From assembly GCA_035366835.1 (NCBI GenBank), contig DAOSIS010000006.1, positions 62,001 to 126,000 on the forward strand: DNA of 64,000 nt, read 5' to 3'. Source of the stretch: UBA6109 sp035366835. Its GTDB lineage: Bacteria; Desulfobacterota; Syntrophia; Syntrophales; UBA6109. The notes beneath the pieces are model-generated. The model had not been told where the DNA came from. It made no database searches and saw only the letters and a program-made list of their open reading frames with translations. Shown here one piece after another: positions 42,147-51,792 of the stretch. The translations under genes and the position numbers were made by a program. Position 1 is the first letter of the stretch, and each line of letters starts with the position of its first letter.

Positions 42147-43826
42147 ATGGGAAGCCGACGGACGATTCTGACGCCCAGCCTCATCGCGATCGTGGGGTTC
42201 CTCACGGTCTGCCCGGTCGTCATGCTCCTCTTCGGGAGCTTCAGTTCGGGCCTGGACGCGTTCGGAACCTTCACGCTGGAGAAGTACGTCACGTCCTACA
42301 CGGACCCGGCCTTCGCCCATATTCTCGTCAATACGGCCGTCTTCACGCTCGGCTCCGCCGTCGTCGCGACCTTCCTGGCGCTCTTTCTCGCCTACCTGAA
42401 TACGAGGACCAACATCCCCTTCAAGTTCCTGTTCCGGGTCATCTCCATCATCCCGATGATGATCCCCCATATCCTCTTCGCCGTCAGCTGGGTCCTGCTG
42501 CTGAACCCGACGAACGGGCTGATCAATCTCTATCTGAAGCAGCTGTTCAACATCCAGGGGGCGCTCTTCAACATCTACACGCTGCCGGGGATGATCCTCG
42601 TGGAGGGCCTGCTGGATCTGCCGATCGCCTACCTGATCGTCGCGCCGGCCATGGCCGCATTCGACGTCTCCCTGGAGGAATCGTCGAAGGTCTGCGGCGC
42701 CTCGAACCTGAGCACACTGCGCCGGGTCACGCTGCCGATCCTGCGGCCGGCGATCCTGGCCGCCTTCACGCTGGTGATCATCCGGAGCCTGGCCTCCTTC
42801 GCCGTTCCGTCCGTCATCGGCATGCCGGGGCGCATCTACGTCCTGGCGACGCACATCTACCGCATCGTCTCGACCGGGTTTGCCACGGACTACGGCGTGG
42901 CGGCGGCGGTGGGCATGAGCGTCCTCGCCGCGTCCGTCACGCTCATCTACCTCTACCGTCACCTGACCTCCGAAGGAGAGAAATACGTCACGATTTCGAG
43001 CCGCGGCTACCGCCCCACGGTGATCGACCTCAAGGGCGCGCGGATCCCCCTGTTCGGCGCCGTCGGCGTCCTGTCGTTCATCCTCATCGTCCTGCCGGTG
43101 ATCGTGCTCTTCTACGCCTCGCTCCTGCCCTACTCCATGGTGCCGAGCGCCAAGGCCTTCTCGCTGATGAGCCTGAAGAACTGGACCGCCGTCATCCATG
43201 ACCCGATCTCTCTCCTGTCCCTGAAGAACAGCCTCTTCCTCGGCGTCGCGGGAGCGACACTCGGCGTGATCCTCTCCGTCTTCGTCTCCTACGTCATCGT
43301 CAAGGTCCGGACGCGCGCCGCCGGCGTCCTGGAATCCCTGAGTTTCCTCTCCTTCTCCTTCCCCGGGATCGTCATCGGCGTGGGCTTCATGTGGCTCTTC
43401 GTCCGCACGCCGCTCTACGCGACGATCTGGGCGCTTCTCATCGGCTACATCGCCACCTATCTTCCCTACGGGATCCGCCCCCTCTCGAGTGCATTCGTCC
43501 AGATCCACAGCCATCTGGAGGAATCGTCCCGCGTCTGCGGCGGCGGGACGCTCTACACGATGCGGAGGATCATTGTCCCGCTTCTCATCCCCGGTATCGT
43601 CTCCGGCTGGATCCTGATGGCCACCATGTTCGTCCGGGAGTTGAGCATTTCCGTCGTCCTCTCCCGCCCCGGCACGGAGGTCCTGGCCGTGCAGATCCTG
43701 CGCTTCGCCGAGGACGGCCTCTGGGGAAAACTCTCCGCCCTGGGAATCCTGATGATCTTCTTCTCGACGGCCCTTGTCATCATGGCGACGCTGATCGGCG
43801 CAAGGCTCTCGAAGGTGGAGAACTGA
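42147..43826 (+). CDS. ABC transporter permease, two fused transmembrane domains (FbpB type)
   Basis: 559 residues with about 12 membrane segments in two halves. Each half carries an EAA coupling loop: Glu-Glu-Ser-Ser-Lys-Val-Cys-Gly-Ala (first) and Glu-Glu-Ser-Ser-Arg-Val-Cys-Gly-Gly (second), so one polypeptide supplies both permease subunits. The ATG at 42147 is preferred (GGGGAA ahead); 42111 would lie inside the ATPase gene. Together with 39791-42132 it makes a complete importer. Confidence 0.92.
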   Translation: MGSRRTILTPSLIAIVGFLTVCPVVMLLFGSFSSGLDAFGTFTLEKYVTSYTDPAFAHILVNTAVFTLGSAVVATFLALFLAYLNTRTNIPFKFLFRVISIIPMMIPHILFAVSWVLLLNPTNGLINLYLKQLFNIQGALFNIYTLPGMILVEGLLDLPIAYLIVAPAMAAFDVSLEESSKVCGASNLSTLRRVTLPILRPAILAAFTLVIIRSLASFAVPSVIGMPGRIYVLATHIYRIVSTGFATDYGVAAAVGMSVLAASVTLIYLYRHLTSEGEKYVTISSRGYRPTVIDLKGARIPLFGAVGVLSFILIVLPVIVLFYASLLPYSMVPSAKAFSLMSLKNWTAVIHDPISLLSLKNSLFLGVAGATLGVILSVFVSYVIVKVRTRAAGVLESLSFLSFSFPGIVIGVGFMWLFVRTPLYATIWALLIGYIATYLPYGIRPLSSAFVQIHSHLEESSRVCGGGTLYTMRRIIVPLLIPGIVSGWILMATMFVRELSISVVLSRPGTEVLAVQILRFAEDGLWGKLSALGILMIFFSTALVIMATLIGARLSKVEN

Positions 43827-43900
43827 AAAAAGGGCCGCCCATGATCCCGCTCTTCTTCCCGCGGGGCTTTCCGGTCCGGGACACCCTGCCTGCCGTTCAT

Positions 43901-43916
43901 CGGTACAATAATTGCT
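43901..43916 (+). promoter_or_regulatory. Sigma-54 promoter candidate for the kinase-regulator operon
   Basis: CGGTACAATAATTGCT has the -24 GG and -12 GC exactly 12 bases apart (consensus TGGCAC-N5-TTGCW), 125 bases before ATG 44041. Confidence 0.55.
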
Positions 43917-44040
43917 TTATCATCACGGTCTGCCATCGCGGTCCCCTTTCATTCCAGTCTCCTCCCTGGAATCTTGAGAGGGTTTTTTCTTTTCGAACCG
44001 GATGCTTGCCGCGTGCCCGGACGGACGGGGGGGGTAGATC

Positions 44041-46719
44041 ATGTTTGGTGGAAAGTACCGTTATTTTTTTGACACGACGGCCATCGGCATCCTTCACTGC
44101 GACGCGTCCGGCTTTTTCCATGACGTGAACCCCTCTTTCTGCCGGATGCTCGGCTACTCGGCGGAGGAAATCGGACGTCTCAGATACCAGGATGTCACGC
44201 CGGAAAAATGGCGTAACCTCGACGGGTGTATCCTGCAGCAGGTGTCCGAGCGTGGTTATTCCGACGAATTCGAGAAGGAGTACATCCGCAAGGACGGCTC
44301 GGTATTCCCCGTGACCGTCCGCATCTGGGAACTGCCCTCCCGCCGTGGAAAAGGCAGAACCCTGACCATGATGGGAATGGTCAGGGACATTACCGGCGAC
44401 AAGAGCAATCAGGAGTCCATGCAAAAGAAGGAGAAGCGGTACCGCAGGATCTTCGAACAGATCCAGGAGATCTATTACGAGGTCGATGACCGGGGAGTGG
44501 TTCTGGAGATATCTCCCTCCGTAAAGAACATGCTCGGCTATGCAAGGGAAGACCTGATCGGAACTCCGATTGCAGACCTGTATGCGCAGCGGGAGGACTG
44601 CCTGCATTTTCTTGATCTGCTCCGCTCGGAGGGCTGTCTCAGCGACTACGAAGTCCTTCTGAAGCACGGCAGCGGCGATTCAGTGTTCTGTTCGGTCAGC
44701 GTGAAGATGGTCAAGGACCAGAGCGACACTTTTTACATCGGTTCCGTCAAGAACATCAGCAGACGAAAAGCCATCGAAGGCAGACTGAAGGACAGTGAAA
44801 CACTCTTCCGGCTGCTCTTTGACCGATCCGGTGAACCGCAGCTGTTGATCGACCGTGGACTCTTTGTGGACTGCAATGAAGCGGCCCTCAGGATGCTGGG
44901 GTGCGCCGACAGGCAGGAAATCCTCGGTCTCAGGCCTTCCGACATCTCTCCGGCCTTTCAGCCCGAAGGCCTGAGTTCCAGCCAAAGAGAAGACGTCCTC
45001 TTCGATCAGGCCTATCGGGAAGGCAGCGTCCAGTTCGAGTGGATGCACCGGCGGAGAGACGGAAGCGAATTCCTGACGGAGGTCGTACTGACCGGCATCC
45101 CCTTTCAGGGGAAATGGATGCTGCACACAACATGGCGCGATATCACGGAACGCGAGCGGATCACATCGGAGCTCAAAGAAAGCGAGGCGCGCATCCGGAC
45201 GCTCATGGACTGCATGCCTGTAGCCGTCATCCGCACGGACCGCAACGGCGTCATTGCCTACTGGAACAAGGCCGGCGAATCCCTTTTCGGGTACTCCGCG
45301 GATGAAGCCCGGGGGCGCAGGATTACGGACCTCATCATCCCCAACGACATTTACCCCGCCCTTCACCGCCATATGCAGGAATTCGAGAAGGTCGGGTATT
45401 CCGGGGAATTCATGCCCGCGGGGGAATATGAGCTTCTCGACAAGAGCGGCGCTCGCGTCCCCGTGTATGCAATCCTGACGGCCGTCCGGGTCGAAAAGGG
45501 AGATCCGGCGTTCTTCACGTTCAATGTGGACCTGCGGGAAAGAAAGCAGCTGGAACTCCAGGTGCGACAGGTCCAGAAGATGCAGGCCATCGGCACGCTG
45601 GCGGGCGGCATCGCCCATGACTTCAACAACATTCTGAGCGCCATCATGGGCTATACGGATCTGTCATTGCGCGCCTTGCCCCAAGACGGCCCGCTGAAGC
45701 GATATCTGTCACATGTGTATGAAGCGAGCGAGCGGGCGAAAGACCTGGTGAAACAGATCCTCACGTTCAGCCGCCAAACCGAAAGGAAGAAGATCCCCCT
45801 TCATGCGCTGCCGGTGGTCAAGGAGGCGTTGAAGTTGTTGCGGGCGTCTCTGCCGGCCATGGTCGAAATCAGACAGAACATCGACGTCCAGAACGATCTC
45901 ATTCTGGCCGATCCGACGTCCATTCATCAGGTGCTGATGAACCTGTGCACGAACGCCGCGCAGTCGATGCTGGATCAAAAAGGCCTGCTGACCGTTACCC
46001 TGGAGGACATCGAATTCAAACCGGGAGACTTTGTCCCGCATACCTCCCTGACGCCGCGACAGTACCTGCATCTGTCCGTCGCCGATACCGGCTGCGGGAT
46101 CGATCCGATCATCCTGGACCGGATCTTCGATCCCTTTTTCACCACGAAGAAATCAGGCGAAGGGACCGGTATGGGCCTCGCGGTCGTCCACGGCATCGTG
46201 AAGGACTTGGGGGGAACGATTACGGTGCATTCCGAACTGCAAAACGGCTCAAGATTCGATATTTACCTGCCCTCGCTCTGCAAGGACGCAAACGAATCAT
46301 CGGCGGCACAGGATCGGGCTCCGCTGCTCAAAGGCGAAGGAAATATTCTGTTTGTGGATGACGAAGCCGGATTGGCCGAACTGGGGAAAGAAATGATCAG
46401 CAACCTGGGATACACGGTCACAAGCAGGAGCAGCAGCGTGGAGGCGCTGGAAGCATTCCGCTTCAAGCCGGACGCCTTCGATCTCCTGATCACGGATCAT
46501 TACATGCCGAATATGAGCGGTCTCGAATTGACGGAGGAAATCCTGAAGATCCGCCCGGACCTGCCGGTTATCCTGTGTACGGGCTTCGACAGGCCCGTTT
46601 CCATGGCCCGGTTGCACGCACTTGGCGTTCGCGAGATCATTCACAAACCGATCGTTCTGTACCAGCTCGGCAAGGTCATCGAAGCGCTGCTTCCACCTCC
46701 GAAAGACCGCGACAGGTAA
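44041..46719 (+). CDS. Hybrid histidine kinase with several PAS domains and a receiver
   Basis: 892 residues with no membrane segment, so cytoplasmic. Four PAS/PAC units occupy roughly residues 1-500, each followed by a typical Gly-x-x-x-Asp-Ile-Thr-type end. HisKA follows with the phospho-His in Gly-Gly-Ile-Ala-His-Asp-Phe-Asn-Asn, then HATPase motifs (Asn-Ala-Ala-Gln-Ser and Asp-Thr-Gly-Cys-Gly-Ile). A C-terminal receiver (Phe-Val-Asp-Asp-Glu-Ala; phospho-Asp in Leu-Ile-Thr-Asp-His-Tyr-Met-Pro) completes it. It is transcribed with the sigma-54 activator 5 bases downstream, its probable partner. The signal is unknown; PAS domains suggest redox or small ligands. Confidence 0.95.
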   Translation: MFGGKYRYFFDTTAIGILHCDASGFFHDVNPSFCRMLGYSAEEIGRLRYQDVTPEKWRNLDGCILQQVSERGYSDEFEKEYIRKDGSVFPVTVRIWELPSRRGKGRTLTMMGMVRDITGDKSNQESMQKKEKRYRRIFEQIQEIYYEVDDRGVVLEISPSVKNMLGYAREDLIGTPIADLYAQREDCLHFLDLLRSEGCLSDYEVLLKHGSGDSVFCSVSVKMVKDQSDTFYIGSVKNISRRKAIEGRLKDSETLFRLLFDRSGEPQLLIDRGLFVDCNEAALRMLGCADRQEILGLRPSDISPAFQPEGLSSSQREDVLFDQAYREGSVQFEWMHRRRDGSEFLTEVVLTGIPFQGKWMLHTTWRDITERERITSELKESEARIRTLMDCMPVAVIRTDRNGVIAYWNKAGESLFGYSADEARGRRITDLIIPNDIYPALHRHMQEFEKVGYSGEFMPAGEYELLDKSGARVPVYAILTAVRVEKGDPAFFTFNVDLRERKQLELQVRQVQKMQAIGTLAGGIAHDFNNILSAIMGYTDLSLRALPQDGPLKRYLSHVYEASERAKDLVKQILTFSRQTERKKIPLHALPVVKEALKLLRASLPAMVEIRQNIDVQNDLILADPTSIHQVLMNLCTNAAQSMLDQKGLLTVTLEDIEFKPGDFVPHTSLTPRQYLHLSVADTGCGIDPIILDRIFDPFFTTKKSGEGTGMGLAVVHGIVKDLGGTITVHSELQNGSRFDIYLPSLCKDANESSAAQDRAPLLKGEGNILFVDDEAGLAELGKEMISNLGYTVTSRSSSVEALEAFRFKPDAFDLLITDHYMPNMSGLELTEEILKIRPDLPVILCTGFDRPVSMARLHALGVREIIHKPIVLYQLGKVIEALLPPPKDRDR

Positions 46720-46724
46720 TCGAC

Positions 46725-48131
46725 ATGGCAAATATCCTGGTCATTGATGACGAAGCTTCCATCCGGGAGTTGTTCCGCGACATCGTCGGCGGCATGGGGC
46801 ACGGGATCGAGTGCGCCTGCTCCGCAGATGAGGGCATGAAAGCCGCAAACACCCGTCATTTCGACGCGGTGTTTCTGGATATCAACCTGCCGGACGGAAA
46901 CGGTCTGACGCTGCTCTCCAAGATCCGGGACGTTCCCGGCAAACCGGAAGTCATCATCATGACCGGATTCGGCAGCGTCGAGAACGCCGAGCTGGCCATC
47001 ACCAACAGCGCCTGGGACTACATTGAAAAACCGATCGTAAAGACGATGATCGAACTGCCCCTGTTGCGGGCCCTGCAATACCGAGAGACGAAGAAGGAAA
47101 CCAAGAAGGTCCTTGCGCTCAGACGCGAAAGCATCATCGGAGGCAGTTCCGCAATCAACGCATGCCTGGAACTCGTGGCGCAAGCCGCTGCCGGAGACGT
47201 CAACGCGCTCATTGCCGGGGAAACGGGGACGGGAAAGGAGTTGATTGCGAGAACCATACATCAGAACAGCCGGAGGGGCGGAAAGGCGTTCGTGACCGTT
47301 GACTGCGCGTCCCTTCCCCCGACGATTATTGAGAGTGTCCTTTTCGGCCACGAGAAAGGGGCCTTTACCGGTGCCGATCGCCAGCGTGCCGGACTGGTCA
47401 AACAGGCGGATGGCGGCACGCTGTTCCTAGACGAAATAGGCGAGCTCCCCCTGGAACTCCAGAAGACTTTCCTGCGGGTTCTGCAGGAGCATCGCTTCCG
47501 CCCCGTGGGATCCTCCTGCGAGATCGAAAGCCGGTTCCGCCTCATCGCCGCCACGAACCGCGATCTCGAACGGATGGCGCAGGCGGGGGATTTCCGCAGC
47601 GATCTCCTCTATCGCCTGAGCACGTTCACAATCGAAGTGCCTCCCCTGCGAAAACGTCTGGAAGACATCGGTGAACTGATCCTCCATTACACGAAGAAGT
47701 TCTGCGATCGGTACGGAACGGAGATGAAGGGGTTTTCGCCGGAGTTTCTCCACGCCTGCCAGATGTACGATTGGCCCGGAAACGTACGTGAATTGGTGAA
47801 TGTGCTGGAAAAGGCGTTTCTTGCCGCCCTGCAGGAGCCGATCCTGTTTCCGAAACATCTGCCTATGCATATCAGGCTCCGCATGGTTCGCGAAGTCGTG
47901 GGCTGCCTGAAAACCGATCCGGAAAAGACGAACGCCCCATTGGGGTCCCTCCAGGAAAGAAGGAAGACGGCCATCGCCCGTGAGGAGAAACAGTATCTTC
48001 AGGAACTCATGGCCGCCACGGACGGGGATATTGCCTCCGCCTGCAGGATCTCCGGACTTTCGAAGGTCAGGTTGTACGTCCTCCTCAAGAAACATGGAAT
48101 GGCCAGGAAGGACTTCCAAAACCTTTCGTAG
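46725..48131 (+). CDS. NtrC-family sigma-54 response regulator
   Basis: 468 residues: receiver (phospho-Asp in Phe-Leu-Asp-Ile-Asn-Leu-Pro-Asp), AAA+ domain with Walker A Gly-Glu-Thr-Gly-Thr-Gly-Lys-Glu, the sigma-54 contacting loop Gly-Ala-Phe-Thr-Gly-Ala and Walker B Thr-Leu-Phe-Leu-Asp-Glu-Ile, then a Fis-type helix-turn-helix at the C-terminus. It starts at ATG 46725, 5 bases behind the kinase stop. It should activate sigma-54 promoters such as those seen at 43901-43916 and 48315-48330. Confidence 0.95.
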   Translation: MANILVIDDEASIRELFRDIVGGMGHGIECACSADEGMKAANTRHFDAVFLDINLPDGNGLTLLSKIRDVPGKPEVIIMTGFGSVENAELAITNSAWDYIEKPIVKTMIELPLLRALQYRETKKETKKVLALRRESIIGGSSAINACLELVAQAAAGDVNALIAGETGTGKELIARTIHQNSRRGGKAFVTVDCASLPPTIIESVLFGHEKGAFTGADRQRAGLVKQADGGTLFLDEIGELPLELQKTFLRVLQEHRFRPVGSSCEIESRFRLIAATNRDLERMAQAGDFRSDLLYRLSTFTIEVPPLRKRLEDIGELILHYTKKFCDRYGTEMKGFSPEFLHACQMYDWPGNVRELVNVLEKAFLAALQEPILFPKHLPMHIRLRMVREVVGCLKTDPEKTNAPLGSLQERRKTAIAREEKQYLQELMAATDGDIASACRISGLSKVRLYVLLKKHGMARKDFQNLS

Positions 48132-48494
48132 AACGAAACTCGTTTCTCCGCACGAAACAAGGGCATAAGTCATCGAATAGCTTCAACATCTCTTCTCCTC
48201 TCGTCCCCCGCATTTTTCTCCCGAGGGGTGTCCGTCGGTGCGGCAGCCGTCACATCACGGAGCAGCATCATCACAACCTATCGATTATTCTACGATTTTA
48301 TTATTTCACCTTGTTGGTACGATTCTTGTTTTCGGGAAAAATCGGCAGGACGTCCGCGAACAGATGCATGAGTTGCCGCCCCCGGAACGGGAATAGAGGA
48401 TCGACGTTGCATGAGCGATTTCTTATTGCGGTGCCGTCGGCGGCTTGAATTCTGCGATTGAAGATTCTTTCATGAAATGGATCGGGGAGGAATG
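48132..48494. other. 363-base region between regulator and chemoreceptor
   Basis: It holds the sigma-54 promoter candidate at 48315-48330 and an AT-rich stretch just before it (48270-48310), a suitable place for activator binding or DNA bending. No coding signal. Confidence 0.5.
48315..48330 (+). promoter_or_regulatory. Sigma-54 promoter candidate for the chemoreceptor
   Basis: TGGTACGATTCTTGTT fits TGGCACG-N4-TTGCW with GT for GC at -12. It is 165 bases before the ATG and directly behind the sigma-54 activator gene. Confidence 0.5.
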
Positions 48495-50111
48495 ATGAAA
48501 AAGTTCGGCTTGGGTGTGAAATTGATGGGTGGGTTTCTGTGCATCGCGGCACTGACGCTGGTCGTTGGGGCCGTGGGGATGATCAAGATCAGAGCCATCG
48601 AGAAAGCGGACCGGATGATGTACGACGAAAACGTCGTGGGTCTGGAAGCGGCTTCCCGCATCGACGCCATGTTTTTGGAAATGAGAACGCTTACGATCTA
48701 CAGCGCGGTCGATCGATTCGTACTGGGCAAATCCATCGACAATCGGGTCTCCGCCATCCGGGAACTCGACAAGAAAGGCTTCGGGCTTCTCGCCCAGTAT
48801 GAGAAGACCGTCTCGAGCGAAGAAAACCGGAAGATCTACCAGGATCTGAAGGCGAGTCTCGAAAGGTACTGTTCCGCGCGGGACCGACTGCTTGCGGCGG
48901 TTTCGGCAGGCAACAAGGAGGAGACGGTCCGCGAAATGCAAGGCGAAGGCGCCGTCCTCGGGCAGAAGCTTACTACCCTGCTTGACAGCATGATTGTCCT
49001 GAACAGGGAAGCGGCCCGGCGCACTGCGGAAAACAACGCGTCTTCCGCAACCGCGGCGATGTGGTTCAGCGCCGTCATTACGGGGCTGATCGTCATCGCG
49101 GCCGTGATTCTGGGAACCTTCCTCACACTTTCCATCACCCGTCCCGTCAACCGCGTCACAGAAGGACTGACGGAGGGCGCCGGGCAGGTCGCCTCCGCGG
49201 CCACGCAGGTATCCTCCGCTTCCCAGCAGCTGGCTGAAGGGGCATCCGAACAGGCCTCTTCGCTGGAGGAGACATCGTCCTCGCTCGAGGAAATGTCGTC
49301 CATGACGAAACAAAACGCCGATCATGCAAACCAGGCGAAGGCCATGATGGGGGAAGCCCGGCAGATTGTGGAGAAGGTGAGCGGCCACATGCAGAATATG
49401 TCTGATGCGATCAGCGAAATCACCTCTTCCAGCGAAGAGACCAGCAAGATCATCAAGACGATCGATGAAATCGCCTTCCAGACAAACCTGTTGGCCCTCA
49501 ATGCAGCGGTCGAAGCCGCGCGCGCGGGCGAAGCCGGCGCCGGCTTTGCGGTCGTGGCCGACGAGGTGCGAAATCTGGCAATGCGCGCAGCGGAAGCGGC
49601 GAAAAACACGAACAATCTCATCGAAGGCACGGTCAAGGCGGTGCGCAGAGGCAGTGATCTGACGAGCCTGACACAGGAGGCGTTCAAGGAAAATGCGGCG
49701 ATCGCCGGGAAGATCGGCCAGTTGATCGATGAAATTGCGACGGCTTCCGAGGAACAGGCCCAAGGCATCAGCCAAATCAACACGGCCGTGGCGGAAATGG
49801 ACAAGGTGACGCAGGCGACCGCAGCGAGCGCGGAGGAATCGGCGTCGGCGTCAGAGGAGATGAACGCCCAGGCGCACATGATGAAGGACTTTGTCCAAGA
49901 GCTGGTCTCCGTGATCCACGGTGGAAACGGAAATTCGATCTCCCCGTCGTCCGCCGAACCGGTCCACCGTTCCGCGAAGAAGCCTGCGACTCAGGCCCTC
50001 ACCGAAAAGCAGTCCGGCGCCGTCGCCCCTCTGAAAGGCGGCGGCCTGTCAGGAAAGATCGTGAAACCGGATCAGGTCATTCCCCTCGAAGAGGACTTCA
50101 AGAGCTTCTGA
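48495..50111 (+). CDS. Methyl-accepting chemotaxis protein
   Basis: 538 residues from ATG 48495, 4 bases behind GGAGG (ATG codons at 48492 and 48477 are alternatives). Two membrane segments (~8-28 and ~188-210) flank a periplasmic four-helix-bundle sensor domain. The cytoplasmic hairpin tip reads Glu-Ile-Ala-Phe-Gln-Thr-Asn-Leu-Leu-Ala-Leu-Asn-Ala-Ala-Val-Glu-Ala-Ala-Arg-Ala-Gly-Glu, as in all MCPs. The HAMP region is short. The C-terminus has no Asn-Trp-Glu-Thr-Phe CheR-binding tail. Placement behind the two-component pair suggests co-regulation by sigma-54. Confidence 0.94.
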   Translation: MKKFGLGVKLMGGFLCIAALTLVVGAVGMIKIRAIEKADRMMYDENVVGLEAASRIDAMFLEMRTLTIYSAVDRFVLGKSIDNRVSAIRELDKKGFGLLAQYEKTVSSEENRKIYQDLKASLERYCSARDRLLAAVSAGNKEETVREMQGEGAVLGQKLTTLLDSMIVLNREAARRTAENNASSATAAMWFSAVITGLIVIAAVILGTFLTLSITRPVNRVTEGLTEGAGQVASAATQVSSASQQLAEGASEQASSLEETSSSLEEMSSMTKQNADHANQAKAMMGEARQIVEKVSGHMQNMSDAISEITSSSEETSKIIKTIDEIAFQTNLLALNAAVEAARAGEAGAGFAVVADEVRNLAMRAAEAAKNTNNLIEGTVKAVRRGSDLTSLTQEAFKENAAIAGKIGQLIDEIATASEEQAQGISQINTAVAEMDKVTQATAASAEESASASEEMNAQAHMMKDFVQELVSVIHGGNGNSISPSSAEPVHRSAKKPATQALTEKQSGAVAPLKGGGLSGKIVKPDQVIPLEEDFKSF

Positions 50112-50139
50112 TCCGCCGCCCGCGTGGTCCGGTCAAGAC

Positions 50140-50175
50140 GGCATCGCCGCCCGTCGGAGGATGGGCGGCGATGCC
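50140..50175 (+). terminator. Strong hairpin after the chemoreceptor gene
   Basis: A 13-base perfect stem (GGCATCGCCGCCC against GGGCGGCGATGCC) with a 10-base loop, 28 bases behind the MCP stop. There is no T run, so it may be Rho-assisted or a stabilising 3' end. Confidence 0.6.
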
Positions 50176-50303
50176 GCGAACAATGGTCGACGAAGGTGGA
50201 GAAGTAGGAAAGGCCTTTCGTCCGGCGTCGTGACGCCTTGTCCCGATCGGTCCCCTCACGGTCCCGAGCCCCTCCCGGCGGGTCCCCGGCGATCAAGATT
50301 CTG

Positions 50304-50332
50304 TTGACACATAAGGCCTCTCCCGCTATATT
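50304..50332 (+). promoter_or_regulatory. Near-consensus sigma-70 promoter for the double-cubane protein
   Basis: TTGACA (50304-50309), 17 bases, TATATT (50327-50332). The leader to ATG 50554 is about 215 bases. Confidence 0.65.
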
Positions 50333-50553
50333 CCGTGCGCGCAGGGAAGGCACGGAAAACCTGCGGAGCTGATTTCAGGAGTGATATACGTGAGTTGCAT
50401 GTTTAGATTCTTCATTCCCTTAATATGAGGCGATGACAGAGAACCCGGGCGGTTCTCCGGAAAACGTCGTCCTGCCGCTCTTCTCCGCTGACCGATCGAC
50501 CTCTTGGGAGTCATGCCGTGGAAGCCGCGGCATGACGAATCCAGGAGGCGAGA

Positions 50554-51792
50554 ATGGTCGTTCCCACATCAAGAAAATCGAGTTCCCACCAGGAGACCGA
50601 AAAGACTCCTTCGAAGACTTGTGCGGTCGACCGGATCGTCGCCGAGTTTGAGGAACGCACCCGCCAGGCGCGCACGGAACTGAAGGAATGGAAAGAGCGC
50701 GGCGGCAAGGTGGTCGGCCTGTACTGCAGCTATGTGCCGGGCGAACTGGTGCGGGCAGCGGGGGCAGTGCCCGTTTCCCTGTGCGGAAACCGTGAACAGG
50801 CCTTCGACGTGGCGGAGCGGGACCTGCCGCGGAGCTTCTGCCCGCTGATCAAGGCGAGCTATGGGATGGCCGTCGCCGGAACATGCCCGTTCTTCCACTT
50901 TTCCGATTGCGTCATCGGCGAGACCACCTGCGACGGCAAGAAGAAGGTCTTCGAACTCATGGCGGGCTTGAAGCCCATCCACGTCATGCAGCTCCCCTTC
51001 CGTCAGGACGCCCCGGAGTCCCTTGCGGCATGGACCACGGAAATCCGCCGCGCCGCCCGTTTCATCGAGACGCAGACCGGCTGCGTCCCGACGCTGGCAG
51101 GCATGAGGAGCGCCATCCGCGAGGAAAATGCGCTCCGGCGGATGCTCGGGGAGCTCGTGGCCGTCTTTGAACGGGACGATCCCCCCATGACCTGGTTCTC
51201 CGCGATGCACGTCCTGCACGCCCGCAACTTCATGCCGGACCGTGCGGAATACCTCAAACTGCTGCGCCGGTTGCTCTCCGCCCTGCGGGACATCACCCCG
51301 CAGCCGCTCCGCGCCCGGAAACCCCGTATCCTGGTCACGGGCACCCCCATCTCGCCGGCCTCCGACAAGGTCCTGCGCAGCGTGGAGGAGGCCGGCGGGC
51401 GCGTCGTTTGCCACGACGCATGCAGCGGCGTGAAATCCTTCGACCGCCTCGTGAACGAAGACGCCGATCCCTTCGAGGCGCTGGCCGAGCGCACGCTTTC
51501 CATCCCCTGCTCCTGCATGAGCCCCAACAGGGGGCGCTTCGAACTGATGCGCCGGATGGCCGAACGCTATCGCGTCGACGCCGTCATCGATACGGTCCTG
51601 CATGCCTGCCACACCTTCAACGTGGAGTCCGCCCTGGTGCGGCGCTTTGTCACGGACGAACTCGGCCTCCGCTACCTGAAGCTGGAGACGGATTTTTCCG
51701 AAGGCGACGCCGGACAGATCCGGACGAGGATCGAAGCCTTCGTGGAGATGATATCCGGATCGCCGGGAACGGGGGACTCGCATGGCGCCTGA
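50554..51792 (+). CDS. 2-hydroxyacyl-CoA dehydratase D-like / double-cubane cluster protein
   Basis: 412 residues of the HgdB/HgdC-D family. Leu-Tyr-Cys-Ser-Tyr-Val-Pro-Gly-Glu-Leu-Val-Arg-Ala-Ala-Gly-Ala opens the domain. Further cysteines in Ser-Phe-Cys-Pro, Thr-Cys-Pro-Phe, Cys-Val-Ile-Gly-Glu-Thr-Thr-Cys-Asp-Gly-Lys-Lys-Lys and Ser-Cys-Met are positioned to hold Fe-S clusters. Being a single gene without a second dehydratase subunit, it resembles the double-cubane-cluster proteins (YjiM-like) that reduce small substrates at low potential. No activator ATPase gene is adjacent; it must be elsewhere if needed. Strong promoter and good AGGAGG. Confidence 0.85.
   Translation: MVVPTSRKSSSHQETEKTPSKTCAVDRIVAEFEERTRQARTELKEWKERGGKVVGLYCSYVPGELVRAAGAVPVSLCGNREQAFDVAERDLPRSFCPLIKASYGMAVAGTCPFFHFSDCVIGETTCDGKKKVFELMAGLKPIHVMQLPFRQDAPESLAAWTTEIRRAARFIETQTGCVPTLAGMRSAIREENALRRMLGELVAVFERDDPPMTWFSAMHVLHARNFMPDRAEYLKLLRRLLSALRDITPQPLRARKPRILVTGTPISPASDKVLRSVEEAGGRVVCHDACSGVKSFDRLVNEDADPFEALAERTLSIPCSCMSPNRGRFELMRRMAERYRVDAVIDTVLHACHTFNVESALVRRFVTDELGLRYLKLETDFSEGDAGQIRTRIEAFVEMISGSPGTGDSHGA

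Larger units (their letters stand above)
50112..50553. other. 442-base region with a hairpin, strong promoter and long leader
   Basis: It contains a 13-base perfect stem (50140-50175) and a near-consensus promoter (50304-50332). A ~220-base leader follows, with another hairpin formed by TCATGCCG and CGGCATGA near 50511-50537. No known riboswitch is recognised and no convincing gene is present. Confidence 0.5.
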
